Below, piece after piece: positions 1 through 14,600 of a DNA stretch of 64,000 nucleotides (position 1 is its first letter; each line of letters opens with the position of its first letter). This DNA is from Plasmodium malariae. Its lineage: Eukaryota > Apicomplexa > Aconoidasida > Haemosporida > Plasmodiidae. Under the pieces are notes generated by a model. That model was not told where the DNA came from and ran no database searches. It was given only the letters and a program-made list of their open reading frames with translations. Made by a program: the position numbers and the translations under genes. Location of the stretch: assembly GCF_900090045.1 (NCBI RefSeq), contig NW_021638321.1:110590-174589 (forward strand), given 5' to 3'.

Positions 1-634
1 TATAATGTGCAAAAAAAATATATATTAAAAAATGTTTTTAAATAAATATGATTCATGAAAATTTTATTATAAAATTATTTTTTGTAGAATAAACATAAAC
101 ATTGTTTTTAGGATTAAAAAAAAAATATATCGATACAACAATATACAATTAATTTGTTTTATCTTTTACTAGCCAAGATATATTTATTTTTAAAATTAAA
201 CGAATAATATATTTTATTATTTACATTGCAAATTATCCTTTAAATCTAAAAAAAGATAAAAAATAATTAAGACACATTTCTACAGTAACAAATATAAATT
301 ACCACAATATATCAATTAAATTTTACGTAAAGTGTTCTTTTATATATTAATTCTAAGGTATATATATGTATTTTTTAGAAAATCTGCTTGAATACAGAAA
401 TATATATATAAACCTCATATTCCGTTAAGCTGAGTTAATACATTATATTCAAAGCTAAAAATATCAAAATAGTCATATTACCCAGAAAATTAATAGCGTA
501 TATATTTATGATTGATCCTGAAAAAGATCAAACACTTCCAAGAGTATTTATGAAATCTAAAAAATTATATGTACGCTTATTATTTATATATAACACTTCG
601 GAAATTATAGAAGTTAACTTTTATAATAAAGTGG
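1..634. other. AT-rich 3' flank of the first exported-protein gene
   Basis: No convincing gene. The part near 170-300 resembles the sequence about 49140-49260 downstream of the exported gene at 49565-50446: both share AAACGAATAAT followed by a T-rich stretch and a tract ending TTTAAGTCT or TTTAAATCT. It is therefore probably shared 3' flank. A 68-codon plus-strand open frame at 508-714 runs into the antisense of the gene end and looks like chance. Confidence 0.5.
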
Positions 635-1484
635 TTAACGTAAAAAAGGATATGCCGTATGATAAATATCACTTTTTATACGTATTAACTTTTCATGTTG
701 TACATATTTTCTAATTAGATAAAAAATCTCTGCTAAAATTACAAACCAGAATATAATTAATATTACAATTACTGGGATAAACCACATGCTGCTATTTAAG
801 TTTTTATAGGAACATACTAAATATGTATAAATTGCGCCAATTATTATATAGAACAATGATAAAACGCAAACTCCACCATTTTTTATTCGTAGGCTTCTTT
901 TCAAAAATTTAAAGTCCGAATTTGCAGCACGTCTAACATAATTTTTATAAAATATTTTGTTGACCATTTTTTCTTTATTATATGGATTCCTTTTCGTGTA
1001 TAGAGAAGGTTCTCTTCTTCTAGATACTTCTGAGCTTTCTCCATTATTTATTGAACCTTTTTTTATCTGTTTATTTTTTCCTTTGGATACTCTTTTATTA
1101 TTGCATTTATTACTTTTTTTGTAAGTTGTGTTATATGGTATCTCCTCGTTTACCCATACAATATTTGAACGCTTTTCCTTAATATTTTTTGCTAGCAATC
1201 TATATGTTTTTGCACCTAACGTTCTATCACTGTTCTGGTTCTCATATATATATTTATTAAAATTACCCTAAAAAATCCATGGAAATAATAAAAAATTTAA
1301 GTGTATACATAATCTCAAGTAAACAAAAAATATTAATAAAAGAAAAACACAAATAATATTAATTATATATATATATGCTTAATTAGCATTATCATACCAT
1401 AACACTGTTAAAATTGCATATCCATGGTAAAAGGATAAAAGTACAAATATTAATAAATAATAGTAACTTACAGTTTTTGTCCAT
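635..1484 (-). CDS. two-exon PEXEL exported protein, fam-l/fam-m type (subtype B)
   Basis: Exon 1 is 1484-1398 (29 codons, begins MDKNCKLLLFINIC, a hydrophobic signal/anchor segment). A 130-bp GT-AG intron (1397-1268) is phase 0. Exon 2 is 1267-635, giving about 239 aa. The export motif core YRLLAK has its Arg at residue 52; position 5 is Lys, not the canonical Glu/Gln/Asp. A basic, Asn/Lys-rich middle leads to the subtype-B core KMVNKIFYKN, then two hydrophobic segments at about residues 160-182 and 191-214 and a charged tail. From knowledge of P. malariae subtelomeric families, this layout fits proteins sent into the host red cell; the biochemical role is unknown. Subtype B is shared with the genes at 10773-11610 and 49565-50446. 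Which family name applies (fam-l or fam-m) I cannot decide from sequence alone. Confidence 0.8.
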
Positions 1485-4400
1485 TATATATATTTTTAAT
1501 ATTATAATATATTCAGTTTGAAAAAAATTGATAATAATATAATATATATCTAATGATAAAGGATGCTGTATTTAATTAGGAATTTTTTTTTATAGATACT
1601 TCATAAAGAATTTAATAAAATGTATATAACTAATGTGTCTTGAACAACAGAAATAATAAAAAATTACTGTAAAATTATTGTTTTAATTTTATTTATATAA
1701 ACCTAATTTGAATTAAAACCATATAACTTAAATTTATTAATAAATATTCAAAATATACAAAATAATTATTTAGTAGTATACTTATTAGAAACTAATATAT
1801 TAACCATACTGAAAAAAAATAAAAATTATTATTGCAATACTTCTAAATATGAGATTTATTTAAAATATAAAAAATTCACAATACAGATAGTACATTTACT
1901 ACTACGCATTTATAATTTAATTACTAATTTTAATTATATTTTCTTATTTGTATATCCAATACATATTAAATATATCATATAAAATGGAGTTATTATATTT
2001 AAAAGTGTTTAATTATAAAAATAAATAAAAAAAATTAATTTTTAAAAAAAGATACTTTTCCGTTATGCATTGTTCCATTACTACTAAGATAATATGAATT
2101 TTTCAATGAAATAAAGAGCATTTTTTAAAAAAGAATATTTCAGTATATTATATAATTTGTGAAAATTTTTGTATTTTAAAAAGTATTTTCCACTTTAAAT
2201 CTTTTTTTCATTATCATAAAATTAAAATATTATATATTACATATGTTTTGAAATATATTTTATTATTATATATAATATATTAATAAATTTATAAAAAAAA
2301 GTTGTTTTTTCGTAATTTATTCATATAAATAAATTAATATTTATGAACAAAAAAGAAAAAAATAAAATAAAAAATATAAATTAATAATGGTTAATATTTA
2401 TTCTAGGAAAAGTTATAATATTTTAAAAAATTTTGAATTGAAACACATTTGAAAATAAATAATATACAAAATATTTTTAAATTAATTAATATAATATTGT
2501 ATTAATATATGTTAACAAAATCATTTATTAATTTATTAATTTTTCTGATGAATATTTTACAACAAATTTATAATTTTTTTTATTTTTTTATAAACAGATA
2601 CTATAAATATAATATATTTAAAAAATATATATATAAATGTAACATGAGTATTTATTTATTTATACTAGAAATATATTCTTAAGATAATATTTCTATCTCT
2701 TCATTTTTGTTATTCGTGTTTCATAATACTGTAAATGACAATTATAAAATTATTATATGCACAAGAAATTAAACTAGTGATAAAATTATATATATCATAT
2801 TACTTTTTTCTAAAAAACCAAAAAAAAAAACTATGAAAATAAAAAAATGAAACTATTAGAAATAAAACAAATTTTAAATTAAAAAAATAAAAATACAAAA
2901 ATTATCATAATTATATTTTTATTTCAAGTATAAATGGAATTATGGTCTAATATAAAAAGGAAACCCCATGTAGTATTCCTTAATAATTATATTATTTGAT
3001 TATTTCGTAATCGAATTATTATAATTATCACTTAAATATATTTTATTTTTATATAATTGAGGAATTTACGAAACATTTCTTTATTTCTTATGTATTTAAG
3101 TCTTTCCATATTATGCAACTGTATCATAGATGGATCTGTGTTTATATACATTCATATTCATATTAATCTTTAGCATTGATCTATTTACATTTAAATACCA
3201 TATACTATAAAGTTCCAATATGTTATTTATTCTCCTTTACATTAATATATTATTTTTTCAATTTTGTTATATTTTTTAGAATATAATAATATATAGTAAT
3301 AATATTTTTCACAGAAATATATTTTTTTAAAAATAATAAAAATCTGTTGTATATGTTCGATAAAACTTTATTATATAATTGATTTATTTTTTAGTGATAC
3401 TTTATTTTCATTTTTAAAGTTTATTACATGTATTAATTTTACTACTTCTAAGGGATACACCAACTTGTGTATTCAAAATTATATATGTTAATTAATATAT
3501 TTATTGTATATTCTTATATAAATTTATTACTACTTTATTCATAATGACTTAATTTTAAGATAAGTGTAACTTTTTATTATTTATACATTTTTATATTTGA
3601 TTAATTACATGTAAGAAATATTCATAATATTCATTGTTTGTATAGATATACGATCAGTTATATAATATAAAGCTCATATATTAATAATCTTAGGATAATT
3701 TTATTTTTATTCTTTATATTTTCATCATGTTATTACAACATTGTTAAATTTTTGAAAAATATTTATTAATATAATATTCATAAATTATATTATTATGTAT
3801 TATAGAATTTTTATATATATGTATTGATTCTGCATTTATTTACTATAAAACATTCATTTAATAATTTATATATTATGAGTATCATTGAACATTAAGATAT
3901 ATAATGTACACCATAACTTTCCCCTTTATAAATAATATTATCCTAATGCCTTATGTAACATTCTCTCTCTCTATATATATATATATATTGTAGTAAATTT
4001 TAAATGGAAAATTTATACGTTTATTTAGTTTATAAAATAAGATATGATATCCTTTTTATAAAAGTTAAAGTATATATTAGATATGTTTTAAAATCAAATT
4101 GTATTAATCCACAATTCAGTAATTTCATCCATTTAAGGTTCTCAAAAAACATTTTTGCATATATTATTATCCATGTTACATGTTAATATACAAAATATAG
4201 TACACCGTTACATTTATAAAACATAAATTAATATCAATATATCGATTAAGTATATAGGTTCTTGTTATATAAATATTAATGTAATAATTCATACGTTTCA
4301 TTTCTTTTATTATTATTTAACTTTTTACTTTATTTACATATACTGTTTTTTTTTTTTCCTTTTTTGATGTATCATTTTTTAAAAGTATGGAATGTAACAT

Positions 4401-4719
4401 TATTATAAATTGAAAAACTTTTTAAATTAACATACAACTTTTATGGATTACTTTAATGCGTCTTAGGTAACAAAAAAAGGCGCATTGCGGATATTAATTA
4501 TTTCTATTGTTTTCATAATATAAGAAAAAGTGTATTTTAAATCATACAACAGCAGTTATTATATCATGAATAATAGTTACAGTCATGAACATTCTTATAC
4601 TACATAAATTATTTTTAATATACTTAAAAATATTTTAATCACCTTGAAATAATTTATATTCAATACTTCCACCTCGATTCAAAATATATATATAAAAAAA
4701 AATAATTTATATTAGGACT

Positions 4720-4932
4720 TTAATTGTCACAATTCTCATCTAAGATGTTCTGCGTATTATTAGTTAATAATGCCAAATTTATCTTAAAATATACTGTATA
4801 ATTCCGTTTTTTTATAAACCTATGTTCATTTATACATTTTAAGTTACTAAAATATTTATTGTCCCATTCAATATCTAATACTACCATATTACCAAGTGTA
4901 AATATTCCACATGTTGAATTTTGAAATTTGTT
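4720..4932 (-). pseudogene. possible relic of an unknown coding sequence
   Basis: A stop-to-stop open frame of 70 codons contains STCGIFTLGNMVVLDIEWDN and, near the end, NILDENCDN. Its use of Cys, Gly, Trp, Val, Asp and Glu is unlike the Lys/Asn/Ile/Tyr-only translations of the surrounding junk. No family is recognised, and no good start codon or splice partner was found. It may be a fragment of a decayed gene or simply chance. Confidence 0.2.
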
Positions 4933-5875
4933 TTAAATTATACTTTAAAATCCTTTATAAGTATATATAATTTAAATGTAATTTAAAAAATATTTATACG
5001 TTTCGATTTATTCATTTTATATTATAAATTTCAGTGTATAAATAAATTGAACATATAATGTAAAAGAAAGAAAAAAGTTACAACATATTCTGTATTATTA
5101 TAAAAAAGTTGTTCTATTAAGAATAAATATACGTAGGAACCCTGCTCACAGATATTAATCCTTGATAAAAATGTGCTAAGTATAATTAAATTGGTTCTTT
5201 CACAAATAGAACTTTTTATATATAATATTTTGCAAAACAATGTATATATATAATTAAATAATTTAATAAAATATTGAAATATTTAACGTTAACCAAAAAG
5301 GAAAACTTATAGTATGATATATATCTATAACAGTACTTTATAACAAATATTTAGGTTATTCTTATAAAATTAAATTAACAACCCGTTTCTTGTAAGAACT
5401 ACAATAAATGTACCTAGTACAATTTATTTACAAGAATATGTATTCCTCTAAGACAATAATGAACAAATGATTCATTTTGTAAACAATTGTTTTTTATTAC
5501 TTATTTATATTTTCATATTTAAAACATTCAAAAATTTTAAAATATATTTAAAGTATGTTTGTGGTAAAAGCACATTGTAATACATTTATCATGATATCTA
5601 CAATACAATTTATTTAAAATTACTTTTAACAAAAAGCAAAAAATATATGCACTATTTTTATTATATAGAATACATAAAAAAAAGTTTACAATTAATTTAA
5701 AGAAAGTAATACTTCTTTTTAATTAAGTCACCGATTAATCATTTTGGACTAAAAAAATAAGAGAGATGAAAGCAAATTACATCCATGTTTTGCTATTAAC
5801 AACACGAAATTTTTATTAATTTAATGAGATAATGCTAAATACGCACTTATAAATGAATTTTATACAACATATATG

Positions 5876-5898
5876 TATATATATATATATATATATAT
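5876..5898. repeat. AT dinucleotide tract
   Basis: Pure (AT)n microsatellite. Similar tracts stand at 3972-3988, 21464-21485, 21925-21948 and 48407-48428. Confidence 0.8.
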
Positions 5899-6125
5899 CA
5901 TTGAACAAAAATATACATATACACAAATATATTATGCCAAAATATCAAATTACATTAAATCAATTCAATATATAGCAGATTTTAAAAATACAACAATGAA
6001 AATCACTAAGGATTAAAAAAAGTATTTTTATATTTAATATCAAATAGTTAGATATATGTATGTGTTAATATAAAAATTTTGTATGCACATCTCTTATTTA
6101 TATATTATTTTTAAGGATACTATCA

Positions 6126-7052
6126 TCATTTTATTCCATATTGAATGTCTTTCTTATTAGTAGAATTAAAAATATTATTACATATTTTTAAACTACCTCC
6201 ATTTTTTATTTTAAAATTTTCAGTCTTATTAGAAGTATAATGAATACCTGATAAAATTGAAAGATTCATAAATACTAAAAGCACATAAATTGCTGATAAT
6301 GTTGGAATTAATATAAAAGTGTTCATTTATGAGCTACCTTCATTCCCTTAAATCAATTTGCTACAACATAAATAAACAAAAACATATGACAAACACAAAA
6401 ATATGAAAATTATCAAAAGAATTAAAAAAATCCGAATATACCCTAAAGATGTCTTCCTTCGCTTCATTAAGCTTGCAGTCTGTTTATCAATTTTCTTATT
6501 ATAATTAATTTTATCTACGGAATCTAATTCGTTGAATATATCCTTTTCAAGAAATAAATCTAATATATTAAACGAAGAATATTTCCTTTTCTTAAATAAG
6601 TTATTCCTTTCCTCTGCCTTTAATAAAATTTCTTTTATTATATTCTTTCGTGACTTAGAGTCCTTGTCAATTTTATATGTATCCGCCTTTTCATCCATTA
6701 ATTTGTAATAACCTTTGTCACCTGATCGATATCCGGTAGATATAACATCCAATGAACTCTCTGATAGTAGTCTATTAGTTCTTAAACTTGAATAGCTATC
6801 TAGATTATTCTTTTTATCCATAGTTTTTGCACATATACACTAAAAAAAAGAATGTTAACATTTATTATTTACAAGTATTCATATATCTATACTAAGATAA
6901 TAAAATTTTTAAAAATAAAGAATGGAACACAAAAAAAAGTAAAATAAGAAATATTATTATAATATTACATTATTTTTATAATGATATATCCAAATTAAAA
7001 GGGTAAATAACAATATTTTAATAAAAAAAAAGGGCTTAAAATTTTCTTTCAT
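6126..7052 (-). CDS. divergent PEXEL exported protein, C-terminus interrupted by in-frame stops
   Basis: Exon 1 is 7052-6969 (28 codons, MKENFKPFFFIKILLFTLLI). The intron is 129 bp (6968-6840, phase 0). Exon 2 is 6839-6348, giving 191 aa. The export motif RLLSE is fully canonical, with Arg at about residue 51. A basic middle contains EKDIFNELD, recalling EKKIFKELDY of the subtype-A genes. One hydrophobic segment lies at about residues 163-187, four residues before a TAA at 6350-6348. In the same frame there is a second TAA at 6329-6327 and then 66 codons (6326-6126) that open with a second hydrophobic segment, FILIPTLSAIYVLLVFMNLS. Relatives end in two hydrophobic segments, so this downstream frame looks like the cut-off C-terminus. 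The product is either a working one-segment protein (6348-7052) or an early pseudogene. Confidence 0.65.
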
Positions 7053-10000
7053 TGTACTGTTCATTAAGGCTAATATATATTAACTAATAAATATATTAGT
7101 TATATTTTTGTTCCTGCAAATAATAAAGCATACTTATATTGTTTTGGATTTATTTTATTTTAAGCGTAATTAATTGAATTTATATAAATATAACTTATAT
7201 TTAATTTTATTAACGTAATATAACATAAAAATTGATTTGGTATAATATATATATAGAGAGAGATTTTATATACTAATAATAAAAAAATAAAATAATATGA
7301 AAAAGAATAATAATAGATAAGATGAAAAAAAAACAAAAATTATTCATTCAGCGATAAAAATTTTTTTTTTTCATTCAAAATAATGTATAACTTATAGAAA
7401 ATATATACTTGCTATGTTCAGAAGGTTCTTATGAACATTTACATGCTTCCTAAGAAAAAATTATAATTTTATATATTTTTCTACATAATTTCCTTCTACA
7501 TTTAAATAATATTAATTATTTTGATAGTAAAACTAACAGAAAAAGTACATGATATTATGAAAAATGTTTTTAATTATATAATGTTTACATTATTATCTAT
7601 CTAAAAAAAACACATATTCCTTCATAAACTATTCTATATTAATAAATTATAAATTGTTGTTACAAGGAAATGTATGAAATTACGAATACATTTTAAACAA
7701 ATATACTATTGACGTTTATATTTTTATTTAAGGATTTTACAAAACAATAATTTGTATCTAAATAGGGACACGATTTATTATTATTTAATAGAATATTTAA
7801 AAATACTTTGTTTTTGTAATATACTTATGCCTTTTATAAATATATACAAATGTTTATAGAGAGAAATTTCAATATGATAATAAAGAAAAAGGTAAACAAA
7901 AATTAATTACAAAAGCACTGTTTGAACGGCAATAATTTCAAAAATATTTAGAGAAATTTCTTTTTTACAAATGAAATAACAAAAAGAATATATATAAGAT
8001 ATATAAAAGGAACATAAAAAAACATTTAGGAATATAAATAATTTACAAAATTTTCTAATGAAATAATTTAAAAAAATTTACCTAATCTCATTCTAATGCA
8101 TACTACAATAAACATATTTTTAAGAGGAAATATAAACAATTAATTTTCTAAAATAATATAAATAATACTTATAACAAAAAAATTATTATATATTCCAGTA
8201 ATTTTACTCCTGGTATATTTACTATAGAGGTGATATAATAGCAACAAACAATTATTTAAAAAAGTACTATTACTGATTTAAAAAAAAGATAAATAATATT
8301 AATATTATTTCATTATGTTAAAAATTAAAATAAAAAAAATTAATGTTTTTAAAAAGATAGTAAAATAATTATTAAAGCTAAAATATTTTTTTTCATTACT
8401 AAATCATGTATAAAAGAAATTAACATAACTATAATTCATTCTATTATATAATATGTACATATTGTAATATTAATAAGGACACAACTATATCATCTTTTAT
8501 AAGCTTTTATGAATTCAAAAACATACATTTTAAATAAATAAACAAAAATTTTTATATAAAAATTGGTAAAAGTAGTAGCTTGTAATATGTATATTAAGAA
8601 ACAGATTAAAAAACATATAAATTCCATTTTATACGATGCGTTTGTGTTAATTTTTTCAACATCTCAATCATTCTATTTTATCTACATTTTTTTTAAACTC
8701 TTTTTCCTTTTGTCATTTATTTAATAGAAATATTTATTGACTTATTTGTTTAATTTCGTCAAGAATAAACATACATACCCTTTTTGTCACCAATATATTT
8801 TATCATAAATATATAAGTATATTTTTATAAAATAAAAATAAGTCAAAAATATTTATATATTATAATAAAGTGATAAATATAAGAATCTTTTTATTCAATG
8901 CAGCAATCTAGTAATAGGCAAAAATTATAATCCTGCACAAAAATTTTTTACTACCAATTAAATCATACAAAAAATTTTCAATAGCTCATAGAAATATACT
9001 GTACCCTAACCTTGAAATATATAATTTATTCTTGATGTTACGTATAAAACATAAATGTGTAACATTACTAAATATATATATTAATATTTTTTGAATTTTA
9101 CTAGATATACTATCATGAATAATACATATTTATCTTGAATATATGCTTTATAATAATTTATTATACCTTTTCTAATAATTAATGTTATTATTATTATATA
9201 ATTATAATTTATATATAGCGTTTTTTATTTTACTATATTGGTTAAAAACTATCAATAGTATACTACATATATTTTCACACAAAATTTTATTTTTATATTG
9301 TTTCACTAAATAACAGTTTTACATTGACACTTATATATCAGTATATTACTTCTTTTCAACTATACTATTACTACAGATAAGATCTCAATAACATACATTT
9401 TAATGAATCATGAAAATGATTGAAATTTCTATTTTCACTTAATGAACTTTTATAATAATATTTTACTTATTTTATCATGGCACTTTATTAATATTTATTT
9501 TTTTTAATTAATCTACGATGCCTAAAACTTATTTAACTCATACATATAATATATAGGTTTATGTATATATAAGTAATATAATATTAACAACAAAAACAAA
9601 AAGTTAAATTAATTAATGCCTCTATCACAAAATGTGTAAATCAATAATTATAAAGAACAAAACATAGAACAAACATAGATAAAATAACCAATTTTATTAA
9701 TTGAATATTTATTCCTTATATATAAATATTAGTAAGGAAATTCATGCAAAAATAACTAAAAAAGAAATAAAATTGATATTTTGTGTTACATTAAATAGTG
9801 GAACCAAATATCACGAGAAATTGTAATGTATAATAATACATAAATATAATATTATTTTCAAATCATTAAGAGACTATATTGGAATAAATTTATTAATATA
9901 AATGAAAATCTTTTTCATATTTCATCGTCTACTATTTAAAATATCATTAATGTTTTGTAACCTTTTGAGACTTACCAAAAAATTTTATTATGTATTAAGC

Positions 10001-10772
10001 AAATTATTTTATAAAAATAAAAAGATAAAAAAAAAATATAAATAAAAATCATTTATCATATATATTATCTCATATTATATATATGATCTAATTATGTTTC
10101 TTTGGTTTTCTTTTTTTAAATTTAATCATAGCTCTTATAAAACAAATTTATCCTTAATAAAAAAAAAATTCATTGCAATAAGATTTATTTGTCTCATATT
10201 TCATTTATTATTCATATACAAGCAAACAAAAAAAAACAGAAAAACATATACAACAAAGAAATTACATTCATATACTTCGTTTCCCCATACGAAATACATG
10301 ACACGCTTACTCTTAATAAAAAAAAAAAACTCACATTTTTTAGTTGCATCATAATATAGTAATTTAATATAAAATAATATAAAAGAGTCAAGACTGTTTT
10401 TTTTTTTTTGCAATGACATATAAATTTGCAATCTATATCAGCAAAACCATATAATCTGTTCTTTTTTATATTTATATCAAGTTACATATATTTTTCAAAA
10501 AAATCTTGTTATATGTAGAATTAATTATATAAAGGACTATATTGTGGTAAAATTAAAACGTATATCAAAATAAAATATGAATAACATTAAAATATTCAAA
10601 TTTATAACCAAATTAAAAGTGTACCTTATTACCCTTGAGGATCAAAAAACTCCAAAATCTGCATGCCTATTTATAATATCATTGAAATTATAGGTTTGTT
10701 TGTTATTTCAGTATATCAATTAGAAAATTATATATTATAATCCCTATGAAATACTATTTCACATAAAGAAGT
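7053..10772. other. AT-rich intergenic region, no gene seen
   Basis: This holds the 5' flank of the gene at 6126-7052 and the 3' flank of the gene at 10773-11610. Overlapping open frames on the two strands at 10094-10354 and 10201-10431 are dominated by poly-A and poly-T and carry no motif. The stretch AACATTAAAATATTCAAATT at 10583-10602 is one copy of a 3'-flank block found downstream of several exported-protein genes. Confidence 0.5.
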
Positions 10773-11610
10773 TTATTCGGTATAATTCATTTTACATTTT
10801 AAATGTAATAATTTTTTATATTTTTCTGTTTCTCTTAAGTTGTAAAAAAACCTTACTAAAATTATAAACCATAATATATGTAATGGTATAAGCATTTTCA
10901 TAATGTATACTACAGTTTTTTCGCTATTCATAAGATAATAAAATAATAGAACATGTAATACTCCAACTACTAAATGGAAGATATATAAAGCAAAAATTGC
11001 TTTATTTTTTCTTTGTATAAATTTTTTTATAAAACAAAAATCAGCATTTTTACTATATTCAATTACATTTTTATAATATATTTTGTCTAACATTTTCTTC
11101 CTATTATAGGTATTAACCTTATTATATTCAGAAGATTTACTTTTCTCTGTTTGTTTATAGTCTCCTAAACTATTTGATGTACACACTTTTGGCAATTTAT
11201 TTTTTCCTTTGGATATTGTTCCATTCCTGCATATATGTTTCTTTTCGTAATCTCCATTATTTAGAATATCTTCTTTTGTCCATACGATATTTGAACACTT
11301 TTCCTTTTTATACTCTGCTAATAAGCGATTATTTCTTGTATATAATTTTTCATCAATAACGTCCTTCTCATCCAAATATTCACAAAAGTTACACTAAAAT
11401 AACAAAAGAAATATCCACGATTTAAAAAAAGTAAAAAAACCCATGCTATTAAGAAATATTATTAGAAATAAAAAAAACACAAAAATGAATAATAGAAGTA
11501 ACATTAACTAAAATATATTATACCACTTCGCTATTAAAACGATATATCCATATTAAAAAGATAATTACCACAATTTTAATAAAAAAAAATAGCTTAAATT
11601 TCTTTTCCAT
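10773..11610 (-). CDS. two-exon PEXEL exported protein, fam-l/fam-m type (subtype B)
   Basis: Exon 1 is 11610-11524 (29 codons, MEKKFKLFFFIKIVVIIFLI). The intron is 130 bp (11523-11394, phase 0). Exon 2 is 11393-10773, giving 235 aa. The export motif RLLAE is canonical, with Arg at residue 52. The segment after it (KCSNIVWTKEDI) closely matches the gene at 635-1484 (KRSNIVWVNEEI). The subtype-B core KMLDKIYYKN is followed by NADFCFIKKF, then two hydrophobic segments at about residues 161-183 and 190-213, and a Lys-rich tail. It is predicted to be exported to the host red cell; function is unknown. The TTG at 11375 is an internal Leu codon, not the start: splicing to the upstream signal exon gives the family-typical N-terminus. 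Confidence 0.82.
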
Positions 11611-14600
11611 AATGTATATTTTTAATATTGTATTATGTTTTGTTAATAAAAAATTATTGATAATAAATATTCTTTCGTTGACAAGGGTTACTATATTTTG
11701 TTTTCATAGAAAATTAATATGCATATAAAATGTATATTACATTTTACAATATAGAAAATGTAAGAGATATCTAAATTTTTATTATCATATTTTTGCTTTA
11801 ATAATAATTATAAAAAATTAACATTAATTTAATAACATAATTTTAATGTATTAATAATTATATAAAATACTTAATTATATTACTTAGTGTAGTAAAATAA
11901 CTAAAAAATTATTATATTAATCCTTTTCAAAATAAAAACAAAAATAATAATTCCTTGATACTTTAAGACGTTCATTTTATATAAAATATATAATGTATAA
12001 AATGTAGATAATACAATGTTCCGTATATTAAGAGAATAAAGACTAGTTTTAATTATATTTCCTTACTAATAATTACTTCTTGATAAGCATTATATTTTGG
12101 AACAAATAATTATGATTTTTAAAAAATATTAATTATCATAACAAAATTATTATAATAAAAATGAACTAAAATAAAGCTAATTTTACAAATATTGTATAAT
12201 TTTAATTTTAAAAATCCTAAATTTTATGGTTTATTTTATATTTAAAAAATCAAAATTATATGATCCTCAAGTACTAAAAAAATATCAATTTTCAAATCAA
12301 ATAAAAAGAATAGAGTTCTTATATTTGTATCATAAATTTTATAAATTATAATTTATAACTAATTTTAATTTATTCCATTACTTCTAAATGAAAATTTTTA
12401 AAATTTTCCTCTTTATGTAATCTTTTTTTTTAATAAAATATATACTTTCAAAAGAAATATTAATAAAATTTAAAGAAAAAAAAAAAAAAAAAATGAAGAT
12501 TAAAATTAAAATTGGTGTAAAAATCGTGTATACAAAAAATAATGTTATTGATATTTCTAACAAAATATATTTACCATATGAATATTATATACGCTGTATT
12601 AAATTTATACAATAAATAAAAGAATAACAAAGTAATTTTGTAAAATGTATGATTTCGTAATTTTACTGCTAATAATATTTTTACAAATAAATAATTTTTA
12701 GTTAATTCATTTACAAATACATTATATTAAAAATAGTCTTTAGACATAAATTAATGAATATTCAAATATATATTGATGAAAATATTTTTAACATCAAAAT
12801 AATATTCTATTAATACATTTATTTTCTTATATATTATAACAGAAAAAAAAATTATAAATTACAAGATGTTATGTAATTAATAAAATAATATTAATCATAT
12901 AATATAAAACTTCATTGTTTTCTCTTAAATATTGCTCTTCTAAGGAAGAGCTTAAGAAATTAACGAAAAAACAAAATATACGTAAAAAAATTAAAATTTT
13001 TTTATTTATATTGTTTTAAGTTAAATTCATTGTCAGACTGATTTTTGTGAAATATCTTATTTAGATTCTTTTAGGTTTTCATATATGTGGGGTATGTCAC
13101 ATTTTCTCGAAGTTAATATTTTAATATATATTATAAGGTAACATATTTAAAATTTTATAATAATACATACATAAAATTATTAAATAAATTATGAAAAATA
13201 AGTGCATAAATTATAAAATCGTGGAAAACTTTTGCTCATAAATATAGCTTTTTCCTTTTAGTAACATTCGTTGTTTGTAAACATTTTTTGATACTTATTT
13301 TTAAATAATAATTATTCATTTGAATAAATTGTTCATATTTTTTCTAAATTAAGAAATAATACACAAATAATTTAAATTCCTACTAAAATATTTATATCTG
13401 TTCTTGTTAATTTTATATACTATTAAACAATTACGATCGTATTTATATATATATAACACAATAATATGTATATGCTTTTCCCATTATATCTTCTTTATAT
13501 TTAAGAAAAAATATTATTACATAATAATGAAACAAGCTAAATATGAAATAATAATAAATTTCAATTTTCCGAAAAAATATTTTCATTTATATACTAGCTA
13601 TACAATATTATATATACAAAATATTAATTTAAATATTGAATTCTTATGTAAGGTAATACATCTTATGTTTTCTATATAATTTATATATATGGATACCCAA
13701 CTTTTTCCCAATCTACTATAAAACAAATATTTTAAATTATTTCTTTTTTTATAATTTAACATATATATTATATTTTTTACAATTTCTAAAATATCCTCTT
13801 AATTCATTTAACACATAATGTACTCTTATCTATGCTGTAAAATGTTACCATTTATACAATAGTCATATAAATAATTATATCATGAAAAATGATAATAAAT
13901 TTTGTACTCAAATACAAGACATTAAAAATGAATATGATCCTTATAAAAAACATATGATTAAGTTCTAAAATATACTCTTCTTAAACTTTGTTAATTACGA
14001 GTGTGAGGTTCCTTAATATAAATAAATCTAAGTTCCCGTAAAATCTTCATTAGTGGATGAAAACCACAAAAAAAAGAACTTTTATTACTGGAGATTAATT
14101 TATCTATTAATTTCCAGTAATCATATATACAAATATTACAGAATTTTTCATAATTTTTCTTTTGCTAACATTATAAATTATCCCAATTAAAAATGTGAAT
14201 GTTCCTCTAAAATCTCCTTAATTTACTGCGACATAAAGTTACTGTTGTAGCTATGTTATATCTACGAATATGTAATTGTTTTAAAATAATATTATTTTAT
14301 TTGGATGTTTCTGCCATATTTAATAAGAAAAAAAAGTAAAGATTACAATTTTTCATGGTGAAAAAAATGAACAAATATTAGTGAGAGCTTCTAAAATTGA
14401 ACAGTTATATTCTTGAGACAGCAGATAATATATAAAATTATAATTCATAAATTTTCTATAATAGATATATTTGTTCATCTAAAATATATTCTTGAACAAA
14501 TTAATTGAAGTGTATGTTAAAAAAATACCCCTAAAAATATGTTAGAATAAATTTTTTCAATTATAATAATCCGAACAAAATGTTATGCAAATGAGTATGA

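Larger units (their letters stand above)
1485..6125. other. 4.6 kb AT-rich intergenic region with one possible coding relic
   Basis: The part next to 1485 is the 5' flank of the upstream-lying minus-strand gene. There are simple repeats, (TC)n followed by (TA)n at 3962-3988 and an AT tract at 5876-5898. Short open frames at 4004-4186 and 5031-5240 have no recognisable motif. A 70-codon minus-strand open frame at 4720-4932 has a less biased composition and is listed separately. Otherwise I see nothing. Confidence 0.5.

Noticed and set aside
508..714. 68-codon plus-strand frame at the left end
   Set aside because: Its second half is antisense to the end of the exported-protein gene, and the first half shows no motif.
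10094..10431. Two overlapping open frames on opposite strands
   Set aside because: Both are made largely of poly-A/poly-T codons and lie in the 3' flank of a real gene.
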